From contig KN834769.1 in the NCBI GenBank assembly GCA_000827265.1, positions 419,996-483,995 on the forward strand: a DNA stretch of 64,000 nt, given 5' to 3'. Below are positions 12,645 to 25,853 of this stretch, piece by piece (within the stretch, counting starts at the first letter, position 1; the number at the start of each line of letters is the position of its first letter). The position numbers and the translations under genes were made by a program. The DNA is from Collybiopsis luxurians FD-317 M1. Its lineage: Eukaryota; Basidiomycota; Agaricomycetes; Agaricales; Omphalotaceae. The notes beneath the pieces were generated by a model. That model made no database searches, was not told the DNA's origin, and saw only the letters and a program-made list of their open reading frames with translations.

Positions 12645-15261
12645 ATGGTGGTGAACAAGAAGCAGAATTTGCCAGGAGCGCCTCATATGGTCGGCTCAAG
12701 GACCAATTCGACCCAGTCTCTCCCTCGCGCCAAAGCCACGTCTAATTCAAAACCAATTTCGACGGCTGGCCCTTCTCCCTCTTCTCCCAACAAAAAATCT
12801 AAACTCAAAAAGCATTCAAAATCTTCAAAACACCACAAGTCTTCTTCAACCGTTGACAGACTAATTGTATATCTGCTTGCAGCTTTTTCAGTCTATGCTT
12901 TGTGGACATGTCCATCAGATACCCACTTGTCCAGTCCCCTTTGCCGTTCGCTTTCACAATACAGGACTCATGTCCTGGATCCATATGTTCTACCGCCAAT
13001 ACAAAAGGCTCTTTCACATCCATCTATTGCTCCAGCCGTCGCCCAGTTCAAATCTGCAGAACGCGTCGTGACTCCAGTAGTACTTCGCACTCGCGCAGCT
13101 GCCCAGCCCTACATCACCAGAGCGACCAAAGCTGCCCAGGTAACCGCGGCGACTACCTATGAAAAGGTTGTCGCTCCAGTTTACACCAAATATATCCACC
13201 CCTCATTACAAACATACGTTTTCCCTCAGTACACGCGTCACGTTCTTCCTTATGTGCAGCTCGTACAGTCACGCGTCATAGACCCGTATTGGACTCCTTT
13301 CACTCTCCAGACTCATATATACGTGAATAGAGCTCTACTCGTCATTCACAAAATATATATAGCTGTCACACCTCGCGTCCAAGCCGCTTACACGCACGTT
13401 CTCCCTCACATCGATCGCGCATGGCAAACCGTCAAACCCCATGTGCTGAATGCAGCAGAGACGAGCGCAAAAGTTCTGGGATTGGCTTTAGAGAAGTTTG
13501 GAGAGGCTAGGAGACAGTTTGTGGATCCCCATGTGATCAGGATTTGGGCCAAGGTTATCGAGCTGAGCGGTTCGACCACGGCCAGCTCCACCTTTGTTGC
13601 TGCTTCCACCGCTCCCTCCGGGACAGCCGTCTCTACGACCGCCGTGGAAACAACAACGGCCTCCTCCGAAGCTGAACCGGAGACTACGACATCGAGTACA
13701 TCTTCCGTCGAATCTGTGACAATTTCGACGACGTCCACTGTAGTTGCGGTTGCTACCGAGTCCATATCAGAAGCTGTTGTCCCAGAGGAGCCACCAATCC
13801 CGGTCGAAACCATTGAAATCGTGTTGGAAGAGACAGTCGCACCCTCGGTGACTTCGGCAGAGTCTGAAACCCCCACCACATCCTCCACATCTTCCCTTGC
13901 TGCGGAGACGTTCCAGTCGGAACCAGCCGATTCTGAGGACCCAGTGGAGGCTGAAGCTAAAGTTGAAGTCGCTCCAGAGGATGACGACCTCGAAGAATTC
14001 TTCGCCGAGCTGGGATTCGACGAAGATGAACAAATCGAAGTTGAAGAGCCCACAACCGTCGAGGAACCTGAGCCTACGAATCTTACTCCCGAAGAAGCGG
14101 CTGAAGCCCGCCGAGTCAAGACCGCCAAAAAACGCGCTGAACTCGAATCGCGATTGGAAAAGTGGCGCCTTGACCTGGACGGATTAATCAAACGCCGCAC
14201 CAAGGCTTTCAGGAAGGAACTAGTTCGGGTTCGCAAGGGCGCAGTGAGAGCATTGTTCCCCGATCCTGAGAAGGACAACAGCGATCTAGAGGAGGCCTTG
14301 ACTCATATTCGTGGAGAAGATGTTGCCGGTGTTCTCGGACGCTTCGAGAAAGAATCTGAAAAGTTGTTGAAAGGCCTTGAAAGTTATCTGAAGAAGGAAG
14401 AAAAGGCTGTCAATGGTATGTTCTTTGTTCCGTGATCTTGAATGTCATACGTTGGCGCTAAAAATAAATTTTTTTTTATAGATGCTTCGACTGTAGACTT
14501 TGATGAACGCATGAGGCGCTGGTACAATGTTGTTGCGAAAGTCGAAGAACGTTTTACCGAGCGTTTGACTGAGCTGCAAGAAAAGGTTCATTGGTGGTAC
14601 CTGGAAGTCCGAGAGCTTGAAGTGCAGGAGGTAAATTTTCCCCTCAAGTCCTTGTTCAAGTGCACTGGGTTTGACTTTCCTTTTTCAGTACCATCGCGCT
14701 ACGACAGAAGTCAAACATTTCGCGCAGAAGGCCCAGGGTGACATGGGTATGCCCATGGCATGGCTCGACGATGTCACTTATCAGGATTGGCAAAAATACC
14801 ACGATCTGATGCGAGGTATGTAAATTCAATGTGTCTCTTGCCTTTTTACCAACTCATTCTGTTTACCAGCGCACGAAAAATTCGATGAGCAAATCCGTTT
14901 CATCCAGAACGGTTCCCATCCATCGCCTCCTATAGACCCTCTAGTCCCTGCACTAGATAAGCTCCAATTGGAACTACAGGAAGTCCAGAGCGGTTTCAAC
15001 TCCCGAATAAGGTCTCTGGGTCTTCAGATACATGAAATATTGGCCCCGAAACCGGTGCAGGAGACGGGAGAAGTACCCGTTGCAGGCGACGAGTCGGAGG
15101 AAGAACAAGTTAGTATCCTACCCCTCGATCCGTCCCCGTCAGCCCCTGTGGAGAGGAACGAGGGCGAGTTTGACGCCAGCAACGTTATTATTAGGAAGAG
15201 CAAGGAACAAGTGGAAGAGGCTATGTCTAACGCCCAGGAGCATATCCACGAAGAGTTATAG
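12645..15261 (+). CDS. single-pass membrane protein with HxxxPY helical repeats and coiled-coil tail
   Basis: Four exons, 12645-14415, 14482-14630, 14689-14815 and 14870-15261, encode 812 aa in one frame. Residues 1-70 are basic and Ser/Lys-rich. Residues 73-88 (LIVYLLAAFSVYALWT) form a membrane helix. Residues about 95-300 are a run of loosely repeated amphipathic units built on [HRK]V-[LVIF]-x-P (HVLDPYVLPP, KVVAPVYTKYIHP, HVLPYV, RVIDPYWTPF), which would suit packing against a membrane. A Thr/Ser/acidic stretch follows (about 305-490), then Lys/Glu coiled coils. The C-terminal exons carry DDVTYQDWQKYHDL, conserved-looking but of no domain I can name. It is probably a basidiomycete protein of an internal membrane or lipid-droplet surface; this is inference. 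Confidence 0.83.
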
Positions 15262-18200
15262 GGTAGGAGCGGAAAGCGTTTTGGTTGGCTGGGGTGAGTG
15301 GGAATCGCGTACAAGCTGAAACTAAAGGCATGAACGGTATGGCTTGTTACTGAGTAGGCCTTGGCTGCGGGAAATATTCTTAATCTACAATTACCTATGC
15401 TTGTCATATCGCGACTGGTCTGGGCTATGTGTTCCATTAATGTACTTTGTGTACTTCTTTTTCGATTTCTTAAATTGCCGGAATGCTATGCATTGTTTGA
15501 CCACCCCAAAGCTCTTAGATTGTCGGCGCCACTGCAGGGATTGGTGTACATGTACTATTTTGTCTGTCCCCCCTTAGTGACACGCAGAACTTTTCTCAAC
15601 TCAGTTGTGCGATCTGAGGCGATTAGAGCTATGAAGGCAAAATTAACACCCTACGCCACGTTCTGAACCGTTCCGCCTTGACCGGGGTGCTTGTGGTGCT
15701 TCTTCAATTACGAGGTTTTTCGCTCCTTCCTCTCGCCACTGTCAAAGTGTAGATGAAAATTGCCGGTTCGCTCATCACTGAGTGATTGCCTAAACGCCCG
15801 TGACAACTTTGTACACACACCATATATTCGAAGCAGCCACCATATGTTCGAAGTGGCTGCTTCGAGTTCAAACCTGATGCGTGAAATACTTGTTTGTTTT
15901 TAATTTAACCCTCCGACGACGGTGGAGATTCACGTCCTCTTGACAATGATAAACATTTGATTGAACTGATTCGAGCGCCAATACCTTGTTACGCTTGATC
16001 CAGAAAAAAAAGAAAACCTCTGCAAGACTCAAGAAGGATTTGCATATCATCGAAGGAGGCAAGTCCCACGGTCGTGCGCAGAAGAGGTATTTCAAAGATG
16101 ATCACCAAAAATAAAAAAAACCAAATATATATGCCTGATTAGAACCGAAATTACCAATTCTGGAACATTGAGCGTCGGGTTCGCTTGCTGATTTTCAAAG
16201 GGACCCGGCGGTATGGAATCATTGGATGTCGTCCTCTCCGCGTTCTGATGAGCAAGACGCGGATGCAAATTTACTTCCACCTGTGTCCCTGCACGCGCCT
16301 TGCGAAAATCGGCGAGTAAGTACGCGTCGCGTATGTCCGACCGGTTTGATCGAAGTCATAATATCGTGATAAAGTATGATACAGGACTTGAGCTATCGAA
16401 GTAAATATCCAAAATCCATAACTAAATGCTAGAAACATGAATCTTGAATATAACTATGCAGTGAGGAAATGCCGGAGGAACAGGGCACATCGTAAAGGAA
16501 ATTGAGAAAGGTACAAGTGTAGACTCTCTGGGCAGGTACTAGGTATGCCTCTCGGAACGAATCGTGGCCTAGAACGCGACCTGAGTGCGAGAAGTCGCGG
16601 TGATAGTCAAGTTTCTTTCTCATTAGAAACGCGGTTGAATTTTAGCACGACGAAAGGTGATTACAGTGAAACGGCGGATGAGGCAAAAAGGCTGTGAGGT
16701 AAAGTAAAAGCCAGAAAAGGAAGAAAGAGAGCGAAAGCGGGTGCAGATACAGCTGTGCAAGACGCAGGGAGAACCTGAGAGGGCCGAAGGAGGTTGACTT
16801 GAATGGACCTCGGTGTGTTTGAGAGTACTCCGAGGGTATCTCGTCCTCGCGTACAGTGTAGCTGGTACATTGTTCACTAGTGACAGACGTTCGTGCATTC
16901 AGAGGCAAATTTACCTCGCTTGAAGTTGGATTAACGACTTGCGGGAATTACAGTTGTACAGTCGCTCAGGACAACGAATTCAGTTCAGACTATTAGAAGG
17001 CAAAAAGCCCTCGACTAAAGCCAAGTTAAGAATATTCCGACTCTGATCTAGATATAGAGGTAAGTTTACAGTTCAATGCTCAGATTCTCAGTTATTCTCG
17101 TGCCCATGAGTAGAATACGCACGGTAAGGCCTGCAATATCAATACCTGTGGTGATGATGAATTAGAGTGATAGTCGCTGGAGAATATAGGCTAATCGAAG
17201 TAGCCATCAAGGCGGTAAAAAAAGGAATCTTCCTGTCTATGCTCGCAGGAAATTGCACCCATTCGTCTTCAACGATTCCCATGGGATCGCACCTCCTTCC
17301 AAATCGAGGACAAGGTTGAACGCCACATTTGAAAATTCTAATACCGATAACGGCTTTGGAAAGGCATCTTTTCCCGGATTTCAGAAATCCTTCCTATTTT
17401 CGAGAGCTGATTAGCGCGAACATCGACACTGCGACAATTTGGAGCAAGCTTAAACGTGTTAACGTGTTTTGAGCACTGCAATGGGTCCGCAGTGCACACT
17501 GACCGAGAATTAATTCGGCAAAACCCGAGAACGATGATTTGCGCAACTCTTACTTTAATACGGTATCACCTGGAGATATCAAGATACGTAGTGTTGATTC
17601 GCAAAACGAGTCTATTTATTATTTCTTTTTTTCCGGACAAGTGGATGGTTCTGGGGGACTGAGAGCCGGACTGCCCGCCGATTCAGGTGAAGCTGTCCAC
17701 CGAGTGCGCAAGACTGCACCTTTCGACTCGATTGATGTGAAAGGAAGCCGCTGAGTGATTAAATCTATCTGCCAGCCGCCAGGTTGTTGGAAGCCTTTCA
17801 CGAGTTCAGTTTCGCCCTGAAGATCTGAGAAAATTCGGACCCACCCATGCTCATAGTGTCGAACAAGATCCGCACTATCTTCGCAGAGCCATTTGTTTCC
17901 AGAGTGACAGAGGCGCAACAAACATAGACTGTATGATTAGCATGTGAACCGAAGGAAATATCACTTCGTCAGGCCAACTTACGAAGGTGGTGATGAGGGA
18001 ACACTGGTTCAGCACGATTGGTATCGAACCGTCTCACGGATCCTTACATTCTAACCCCATTGACGAGGTCAATGCCCAGTCGTAGAAGGGCTGGATTTTT
18101 TTCGGACATTCAGATATTCAGACATCATTGGGTCCCCACAACCTTCATTTTATTCGTGGGTTTGACTTTACGTAGAAAAGTCTCTTAGGCCTACAGCACC

Positions 18201-18527
18201 CAGTGCGATTCTGATGCCAGAGTCGGAGTCAGAACGTTTAACTGTAACACGTTGCAAATGTGGATCACAATTATTATATAGGATTAAGGCTGCTGCGTTT
18301 GAGGGTTCAACTCAGCCGAAATAGGTTCGGACTCAGCGATATTGAGGTTCAAATCGGGGTCCTTCCTCAAATTAAACGAAAAAGAAAGTTTTTACTTGCA
18401 GAGAAACAGAACAAAATACAGGGCGAAAGGAAAAGTCCCGTCAGAAGCGTAAATAGATTTAACATAGTGTATGTCGTAGGATACCGAAGAAGTGAGCAAA
18501 GACGAATATCACGAACAAGTCCACTGA
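15262..18527. other. gene-free interval with a 13-bp hairpin
   Basis: No supported gene. At 15828-15840 and 15853-15865 there is a perfect 13-bp inverted repeat (TCGAAGCAGCCAC / GTGGCTGCTTCGA) with a 12-base loop that itself contains TTCGAA. Remaining frames on both strands are short and lack domains. The region just before 18528 is the 3' end of the HP1 gene. Confidence 0.45.
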
Positions 18528-19566
18528 TCACGAAGTAGTCGACGCGTCGTCCACCTCAGTCTCCTTCCACTTCAGATTCGACTCGTAGAAACTGAGCATC
18601 TAAGAGAGTCATTGAGGACTACATTCATGCTGATGGTAGAAAGAAAGAAACTTACAGCTTGGGGGAATTTTTCATTGCAAATTTTGGCCGGCAAACGAAC
18701 GCGTCTGTTATCCTTTTTACTATCGAAGAGGTCAGCAGTCAGAATTAGGAACAAAGGCGGAGAAACTGACAGTCTGAAATAGACGATTAGCTGATCATTA
18801 TCGCTCGGCTTCTCGACAGTGTCGACTCTAGCGATCAGCTTTTCCCAAGTCGTCTGTTTCATGAAACGCTGCATGTGGTTCTCTCCATACACCGTCTCAT
18901 CTGCTTTCCCTTTATCACCAGCATCATTGTCCTCCGATTCCGGGTCCACAGACTCGGCTTTTTTCTTCGTGTTGGTAGTCGACATCCGTTTCTTTTTGAC
19001 AGACACGCTCTCATCCTCTTCGTCGTCGTCCTTGGTGGTAGACTTGCGACGCTTTCTAGAAGAGGGTTCCGGGCTCTCATTCGCGATAGATTTACGACCT
19101 TTGCGCGCCGACGTGGATTCAGGCTTTTTGTTCTTCTTCGTCCAGTAGTTAGCTATGAGTTCGTCTGCGTTGCTACAAACGCGAAAAATTTCAGCAACAG
19201 CTGGGAAGCTGTTTCGAAAAAGACACACCCAGCATCCTGCTCATCTACCCAGCTATTGTGTTCCTGCCCGTAATTTTTCCATTTTACTAGGTAGCCCATT
19301 CTTCCCTAAAGATACCGTCAGAGCTAAGACGCGTCGAAAAGAACCTGTTTAAAGCAAAATACCGCTGGAAAATATCCTTTCTGATGCTTTATAATTTCCT
19401 CAATTTCGTATTCTTCTTCTTCTTCAGATCCACCCTCCTCGTCTTCTGCGCCGTTTTCAGCGTCTTGCCCATTTAGTTCCACACTCTTCATAGCATCGTC
19501 CTCCAACGCGTTGACGTCTTCAGGCTTGCCTTCGCTGTCAGCGACTACTGAATCTGCACGAGCCAT
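18528..19566 (-). CDS. heterochromatin protein HP1 (chromodomain + chromo shadow domain)
   Basis: Five exons, 19566-19363, 19305-19229, 19172-18771, 18719-18656 and 18599-18528, encode 272 aa. An acidic N-terminus leads into a chromodomain at about 52-108. EYEIEEII supplies the first cage aromatic (Y53), and VKWKNY supplies W77 and Y80, so the three-aromatic cage for methyl-lysine is complete. A basic Ser/Lys hinge (about 109-190) precedes a chromo shadow domain at about 194-260 (TTWEKLIARVDTV ... AMLSFYESNLKW). By family this binds H3K9me and dimerises through the shadow domain to build heterochromatin, as Swi6/HP1 do. The ATG at 19566 is chosen over upstream non-ATG codons. It lies 140 bp downstream of the Y14 gene on the same strand. 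Histone-methyl reading is relevant to the silenced-looking transposons at the right end of the window, but no direct link is shown. Confidence 0.92.
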
Positions 19567-19706
19567 GGTGGTGGTGAGCGCAAGGTGTGTAACCGTGACC
19601 ACAAATGTCCATTCAACAAGGCTTACATAACAGGACTCTGATTGGCTGGAGGGTGGTTACACGAAATTTCTACCAACTGTATGAATGTGAATACAAAAAG
19701 AAATAT

Positions 19707-20415
19707 TCAACGCCGGCGATTTGGACTGGCACTGCGATTTCTACCACCTCTACCCTTCTTCGGCCCTGACGGTGGTGGCCGCACAAATGCATAATCGCAT
19801 TGAATTGTTTGCTCCAGCAGCGTCGTCCCAGAAGCACCATCGATTGCTGCTTGAGCTTCCGTCATCGTCTCGTATTCAACGAGAGCATAACCCTGAAACA
19901 AGAGAATATCAAACACTAGAACCTACAAGGTAAATCATCCACCAACTTTTACATAACCAGTTCGACGGTCAAGATTGAGGTGAAGATTCTTGATTTCACC
20001 GAATTCAGCAAATTTTTCCGTGACTTCTTCTTCTGTTGCCTCTTCATGAACGTTTGTGACTAGGACAATCCAACCCTCAACCGCTGCATAAACCAGATTG
20101 GCAAAGTGATATTGGGCTCAAAAAAAGGTTCAACACACATCGAGCTGCCCGAGTATCCGTGTGGGACGATTCCACCGTGTCATACGTTGGCTCTGCACCT
20201 CCTATACTTGCTTCGTTCCCTCCTGCAGCCCAGAACGGAGTTGAATGGTGTGCGGATTGAAAGAAAAATAGGTAAACTTGCCAGAATTGAAGCCGCGACC
20301 TTTTCTCCGTACAGATCCCCCAGCCGCCACTGAAGAGCTGTAACGTTAATTGGGACAGAGAGCTAGGTATAATTCAAACCTTACCTTCGTCAATGTTCAT
20401 CTCATCGTCGGACAT
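19707..20415 (-). CDS. RBM8A: RNA-binding protein Y14/RBM8A (exon junction complex core)
   Basis: Five exons, 20415-20385, 20329-20282, 20222-20139, 20083-19947 and 19892-19707, encode 161 aa. The KGRGF motif, then [20 protein letters not shown], then RNP1 KGYALVEY (about 100-107), match Y14 closely over a single RRM at about 59-137. The tail is [20 protein letters not shown]14 pairs with Mago on spliced mRNA as part of the exon junction complex. Intron 2 begins GCAAGT rather than GT; only this GC...AG intron joins the KGRGFNS exon to the next in frame. The exon 1 acceptor is the second of two nearby AGs, fixed by frame. Confidence 0.93.
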
Positions 20416-21071
20416 GATGAAAGGAGAATTTAAAGCGCGAAGTCACAGTGATAACAGCCATGGTCACACAGTGAGACCGGATCCGGAAATCTTGACCGTT
20501 TGCCGGAGACGGAGACGGGCACGGTGTTTTCGGAATGGGGGTGACTGGGGTCCTTGTCCCATCTTCGCAGCCGTGGGCGCATCTTAAAGATACATCGCGT
20601 CAAAATGCAAATGCTTGATTCCCGGTTGGATTTCACCAGGATTTTCTTTGCACGCATAATTGCTCCTCATTGGTAAACATTTTTACGGTGCACTCGAACT
20701 CGTGTTTTTTTACTTCTTTCAGTTTTTGAGTTCTTCACAATAGAGACCCAACTCTCGGCATGCCATATGTTTGCCCGACCTCCCCATTATGAAATGGGTG
20801 CGTAAACAAGAACAGGAGGTCGCAAGCTCGCGGAGATGGAAAAAATTGAAAAAAAATTGAACTTTGTGGACAAACCAACAAATTGTCACACATTCATAAG
20901 TTCCTGAGGGCTCACATTTTCTGAAGATTCAGATCGAGATCTGTTTTCTAAATTCTTTCTCGCGAAAGCTTTACCCGTTATTCGTTAAATACCACACACA
21001 GATGATGTCCATCTGCAACTTTTCCCCGCTCTCTTTTCCAACGACTCTCCTTCAGACTCGTCTCTCAAAAA

Positions 21072-21810
21072 ATGCAAGGTCAAATGACTCTTAACCAAGC
21101 TTGTACGCTCTGTGGAGCTCCCACTTCGATGTGGTGTAGCCGCTGCCAGAGTACATTCTATTGCTGTCCCGAACATCTTCAATCCGTTGGTTTCAGTCAT
21201 CCCTCCTTGCTCTCCATACATACTGAGTTCCTTGTGCCACTCAGGATTGGCCTCGCCATCGCCGAGAATGCGTCCCTCCTCACCATAATGTGTCGACTTC
21301 TGCGTACAATGTCAACAACATGATCGCGACGCCACCTCCGGCAGAGCCACAATATATTTCTGTTACTGCTATTCTTTTCGCCCCTGAGGCCGGTGAGTAT
21401 TTAACCTTTGGGGACTAATTTCATGCGAATCCTCAAATGTTTTTATAGACCGATGGACCACTACCCAAGTTCATTGCCGGCCTGCCCCACGATCGTCCCA
21501 GGGAACTTGTCCGATCCCCATTCTCCAGATGTTCTTCGCTGATGGGATTACCGAGGGTATCGTTCTAACCCAAGGTCTAAACGGTGAAAGCTTGCGATTC
21601 CCTCTACACCTCTGGTACTCGCCTACCGCGCTCCAGCGAAACGCCCCTGTGAACCGATCCATTTATAACATCACCTGCGGTTCGGCTTCCAAGGCTTGGT
21701 GTGGCCCCGTGGTCGTTTTGAAGTTTAATGGATCAAGGCGTCAAGGATATACAGATGCCAGCCCCAACGATCTGCCTGCTCTCTCGGCTTACTTCTTGGC
21801 CTACAAATGA
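21072..21810 (+). CDS. MYND zinc-finger protein
   Basis: Three exons, 21072-21185, 21245-21392 and 21449-21810, encode 207 aa. Residues 11-47 form a MYND finger: C11-x2-C14, C22-x2-C25, then Y-C31-x3-H35 and, across the first intron, DWPRH43-x3-C47. H35 replaces the usual cysteine. MYND fingers bind proline-rich peptides. The rest (about 100-207) is a compact region ending in PNDLPALSAYFLAYK that I do not recognise as a catalytic domain; there is no SET domain. Proteins of this layout are common in mushrooms and have no known role. It is divergent from the Y14 gene, with about 650 bp between starts. Confidence 0.85.
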
Positions 21811-24800
21811 GTGGTAAGTGAAACTCATTCTTGTTTCTTCGATACGCGCTTTCACTTAACTCGTTCTCTCGATCTTTCAGACGCCATTCTAGATCTCGCA
21901 CTCCTCTACCGCTTCCGGATGCTCAATTTCATATCTGTCTGTAGCAACTATTCGTTTTGAACCCGCTGTTGAACTCTGTTATCGTAATGTCATTGCTTGA
22001 CTTCACTCTTTTTGTCCCAGATCGCCTTTTCTTATAGAATTGTAGAAACAGTAATAGTGTAATCATCCGGCATTTGGACTTGACACCTCCTTGTTGGACT
22101 GATCATCTCCTTCCTCCGTACAAACTTATATACGTACATAGCATGTACAAAAAGTATATTATATCTAGTACCGCCGTAAACCCAACTGGATGTTGTATTC
22201 CGAATTTATCCGCATTTTTTTAGTCGAGAACACATGAATTCCTCTAGCAATCTCCGTGGTGATTCCTGTATACATAGTTATCTTTTCAAATAGTGGTACT
22301 GAATTGAAAACTCCTTAACTTATGCTGCATGTAAGGCGGGACGGGTACACCTGCATCATCGCAGTGGCTTGATGCGTCTTTACTGACTCTGTCGGTCCTA
22401 TTCAAATTTATGACGAACTTATACAGACTGCAATGGCATGTGCGTCATTCAGAGAACTCAGTTCGGAGAAGGGATGCATGCGTACTTTTCGTTATGACTG
22501 CCCCTTTTCTCCACCTGGTCATGGGCGGTATTTTAGCTGCTCATATTCACGTCTCCGGGAGGATTTGATGCGGTGCCGACACTCTGGTTTCTAGTTTAAC
22601 GGTAGCGACCTGTAGCGACGCGTCAAAGTTGAGTATGTACATATGCCGAGTCGCGTTTTGACCAGATTGGACCGAAGTTAACATTTGTCCGAATCGAGGA
22701 ATTCATATTTTGATAAAGTGTTTCCGTATGTGAGAGGCTCAGCGTTGCAGGACATGCACAGGATATCTTGGTACAGTACCATACCAAGACAGAAGAGGAA
22801 ACACTAGACTCTAGCGTGAATCCAGCAAGTCCTTGACCACCGTCTCCGACTCCGAGTCTGATCCAGAGCTCGTCTAATCTCCTTTGCGTACGGACATCAC
22901 AATCACTCAGTCAAAGAAAAAATTTTAAACGCCGTGCTCAGGCTGAATCTTCTACAATCTTCTACAATTGATTGGTTTCTGAATGCACCAGAGTATTGCA
23001 ACTACATACATACATAGAAAGTCACCCCTCCGGTCTCTATGCACTCGTTGCCCCATTCAAATCTCAGTGAATCATTTGGTATTCTTTGGTACCTAACTCG
23101 GCTGATCCGTTTTGGAACATTTCAGACCCTTTGATGCTCGAGAAGTACCTTTCCTCTACTTCATAGACTTTCATAGGCTGTCAATCATCTCAATCATCCC
23201 GTGTCGAACCCAAACTGCCGAAGAGCCTAGAGGCTGGGATCCTGTGTATGCAAATATAGTAGGCTCGAAGCTTGGGCCTTTGCAGATCTCATGTCAAGAT
23301 CTGTCATCGTCATACATACATATCAATGGCTTTGACATCTGAAGTGAAAGACGAGAGGATATGCGGCTGAGCTGGAATGAACTAGGCTGATATCTTGGGC
23401 CCCTTATCGTCTGCGTGGTGAGTCTAGAGTATAAACCCGGATGCGATGCCAAATACGAAAATGTCAGGCAATCTGCTCATACAAACTAACTCACCACGTT
23501 AAGAGGCATCGCTACCGACCAGCCAAGCACATGTAAGTGCCTGAAACAAAGTTCCGATGATGCAATTTAAGTGCAAATGGACAAAAAACATTGAGAGGGA
23601 GTGCTTTGTGGGATTAGTTCGATATAGCTTCGGTAGCGGCACGGCTGCAGTCTCGAAATGCGCATGTAAATTGACCACATGGACTGGACCTTCGAGTCAA
23701 AGAAATGAAACCTGTCGGAGGCCACGATACCGCAGCCTGTAGGAGATACTTCTTCCTCCGTGACCTGTTTTGGTAGTAAGTCGTAGCTAGCCGCCGACCA
23801 ACGATTCGGAATACGAAGTGGAGGCCCCGGTCAGAGCCACAGGAACAGCAGGGAAAACTTACGTTGAGGAACATATATCAACGGGGTGCTTTTTCTAAAA
23901 TGGGAGTTAAGATTTTTGCCTACATCGAAGGAATATTTAATACATACCTGAGTACGTGGATCAGCAAGAAAACTTATGAGGAAAGGGTATAAGGAAAGGG
24001 TAACATTGAAGGCTCGCTTACTGTTCAAAACCTAGAAACCTTGACACAATTTTTGAAGACTTTGTGCTATCCAACAACCGCTGAAATTCTTGGACACTGT
24101 GGCGTACTAAAGAATCATGGACTAGTCAAAAATTAGCGAGAGATGAAGGTCGGGGAAACATTGGGAAACTAGTATAACCGGGCCCTATGATCATACGCTT
24201 GAGGCAGGCTGAGCCCCACCTTCAGCCTTCTGCGATAATCTCCGCAGTTACTATTCTTGGGGTACCGCACATGAGCTGGGCACGTCTTAGCAACAGCAAT
24301 AATTTATCTTACGACTCTAACCCGACAAGCGAGTTACGAGCTCCCTTCTCACCCACAGAAGCGAGATGAATCGCAACCTATATTAGCTCCCAATAGAGTG
24401 ATCTCCCCGAGCATTCGGAGTTCAACAGCTTTGCGTACCATACGTAGTCAACGATGTCTACTTTCTAAAAATGTTGACTCGTTTACCCCTGGCAAAAGTT
24501 TTATTTCTTCAACGCTATCGAGACAGGGAACAGAGTATCAAAAACAAAAAAAAAAGTAATACATTTTAACCATGCAGGTAACGTACCTCTCGATTGTTAT
24601 GGCGGATAAATTCGAATTCAGAGAAGAGGCGGAGGCTCCTATTGCGCACGGTGTCCTGACTCTTTGAACTCCTCGGGAGGATAGTTCCGAAGCGCGCGGC
24701 CGACGCATTCAATTGAAGCGTTAATCCTCTGTTTGAAGAACGGATTGTCGAGAAATTCATATCGCGTAGACCTTCAAACTAACGCGTCTCGAATCACTCG

Positions 24801-25853
24801 AATTTCCACTCGAGAAGTGGGTCTTCTCTCCTCTTAGCCAAAGCACATACTTAGGTTGCTATGTATCTTCGCCAAGCTTTTGTAGAGTGAATGTCCACGG
24901 AGAATTTGAGGGGAGTGACTGAATGTGCATAATAGGAAGGAACATCCATAATCCTGACTTGATTTCTGTGGCACAAAATATCCAAGCCCCTTCTTACGTC
25001 AGATTGTCATCGTGGAAACGGGGTGATTAAGGTTACTATTGAGTTGCAGTGAGTAAGGATAGGTAAGGACTTCTCGTCGGAGGACGTTGGGACGGAGAAG
25101 CGCCCACGTGGATAGCTCGTGGAGACTAGCCCGAAAGCGAACGCCACTTCGTATTTTGTTTAAACCTTATCGAAGAGTTTGAGGCTACCGCTCGCTACCG
25201 GCAATTATTGACAACAAGCTTGTATATATTTGATTTATATGTGCAAACCCCCGAACAATGTTTCTACATATAGTGACCGACGTATCGCAGTGGTATCGTG
25301 TTGCCATTGCTCAGCGGGATTCAGCTAATTATAGAGAACAGCGCAGAAGCCGCTATAGAAGCCTTTGATTCGATTTCTACTGGATATCCTGAGATAACCT
25401 CCATGCGACCGACTACATTATACTCCGAGGGGCGGCCTCTTCGAAATGTCAGGAGAAATTTTCGCAGCTTCGCTTGCTGTGTCTTCCGGATTGCTGGGCT
25501 GCAAAGTCCTTAGAGAGTATGCTGATAAGGGCGGGAGTGTCACCGTCCTTTGAGAATCCTGACGGCAGTGTCAGGATAATGCTTGGACATATCAGGCGAG
25601 GTTCCACTGGTTAGAGCTTTCCTAAAACCGTATGGAAGCAGCAGGAAATTCTTAGAGAGGATGGAAAGTATTGAGCTGGAAACTCCCGTGCTTCCGCTTT
25701 CCTTTGCGCTATCATACGGTCCCAAACGCGGCAGCTTCAGCGATTCCGGTGCATTCCAAAACGGACTGAAATAGATGTTTCAGTGAGATGCAATCTGAAC
25801 AGCGGTGCAAGAGAAGTTTCCATAAAGCATGTATTAATCGTACCGACCGTATA
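21811..25853. other. gene-free interval
   Basis: Roughly 4 kb without a supported gene. The first few hundred bases are the 3' end of the MYND transcript. Open frames on both strands are under about 95 codons, overlap each other in antisense and have no domains. No tRNA, terminal repeat or transposon coding remnant was recognised. Confidence 0.5.

Noticed and set aside
13406..14278. 290-codon minus-strand frame
   Set aside because: Antisense shadow of the Thr/Ser/Glu-rich exon of the membrane protein; no domain.
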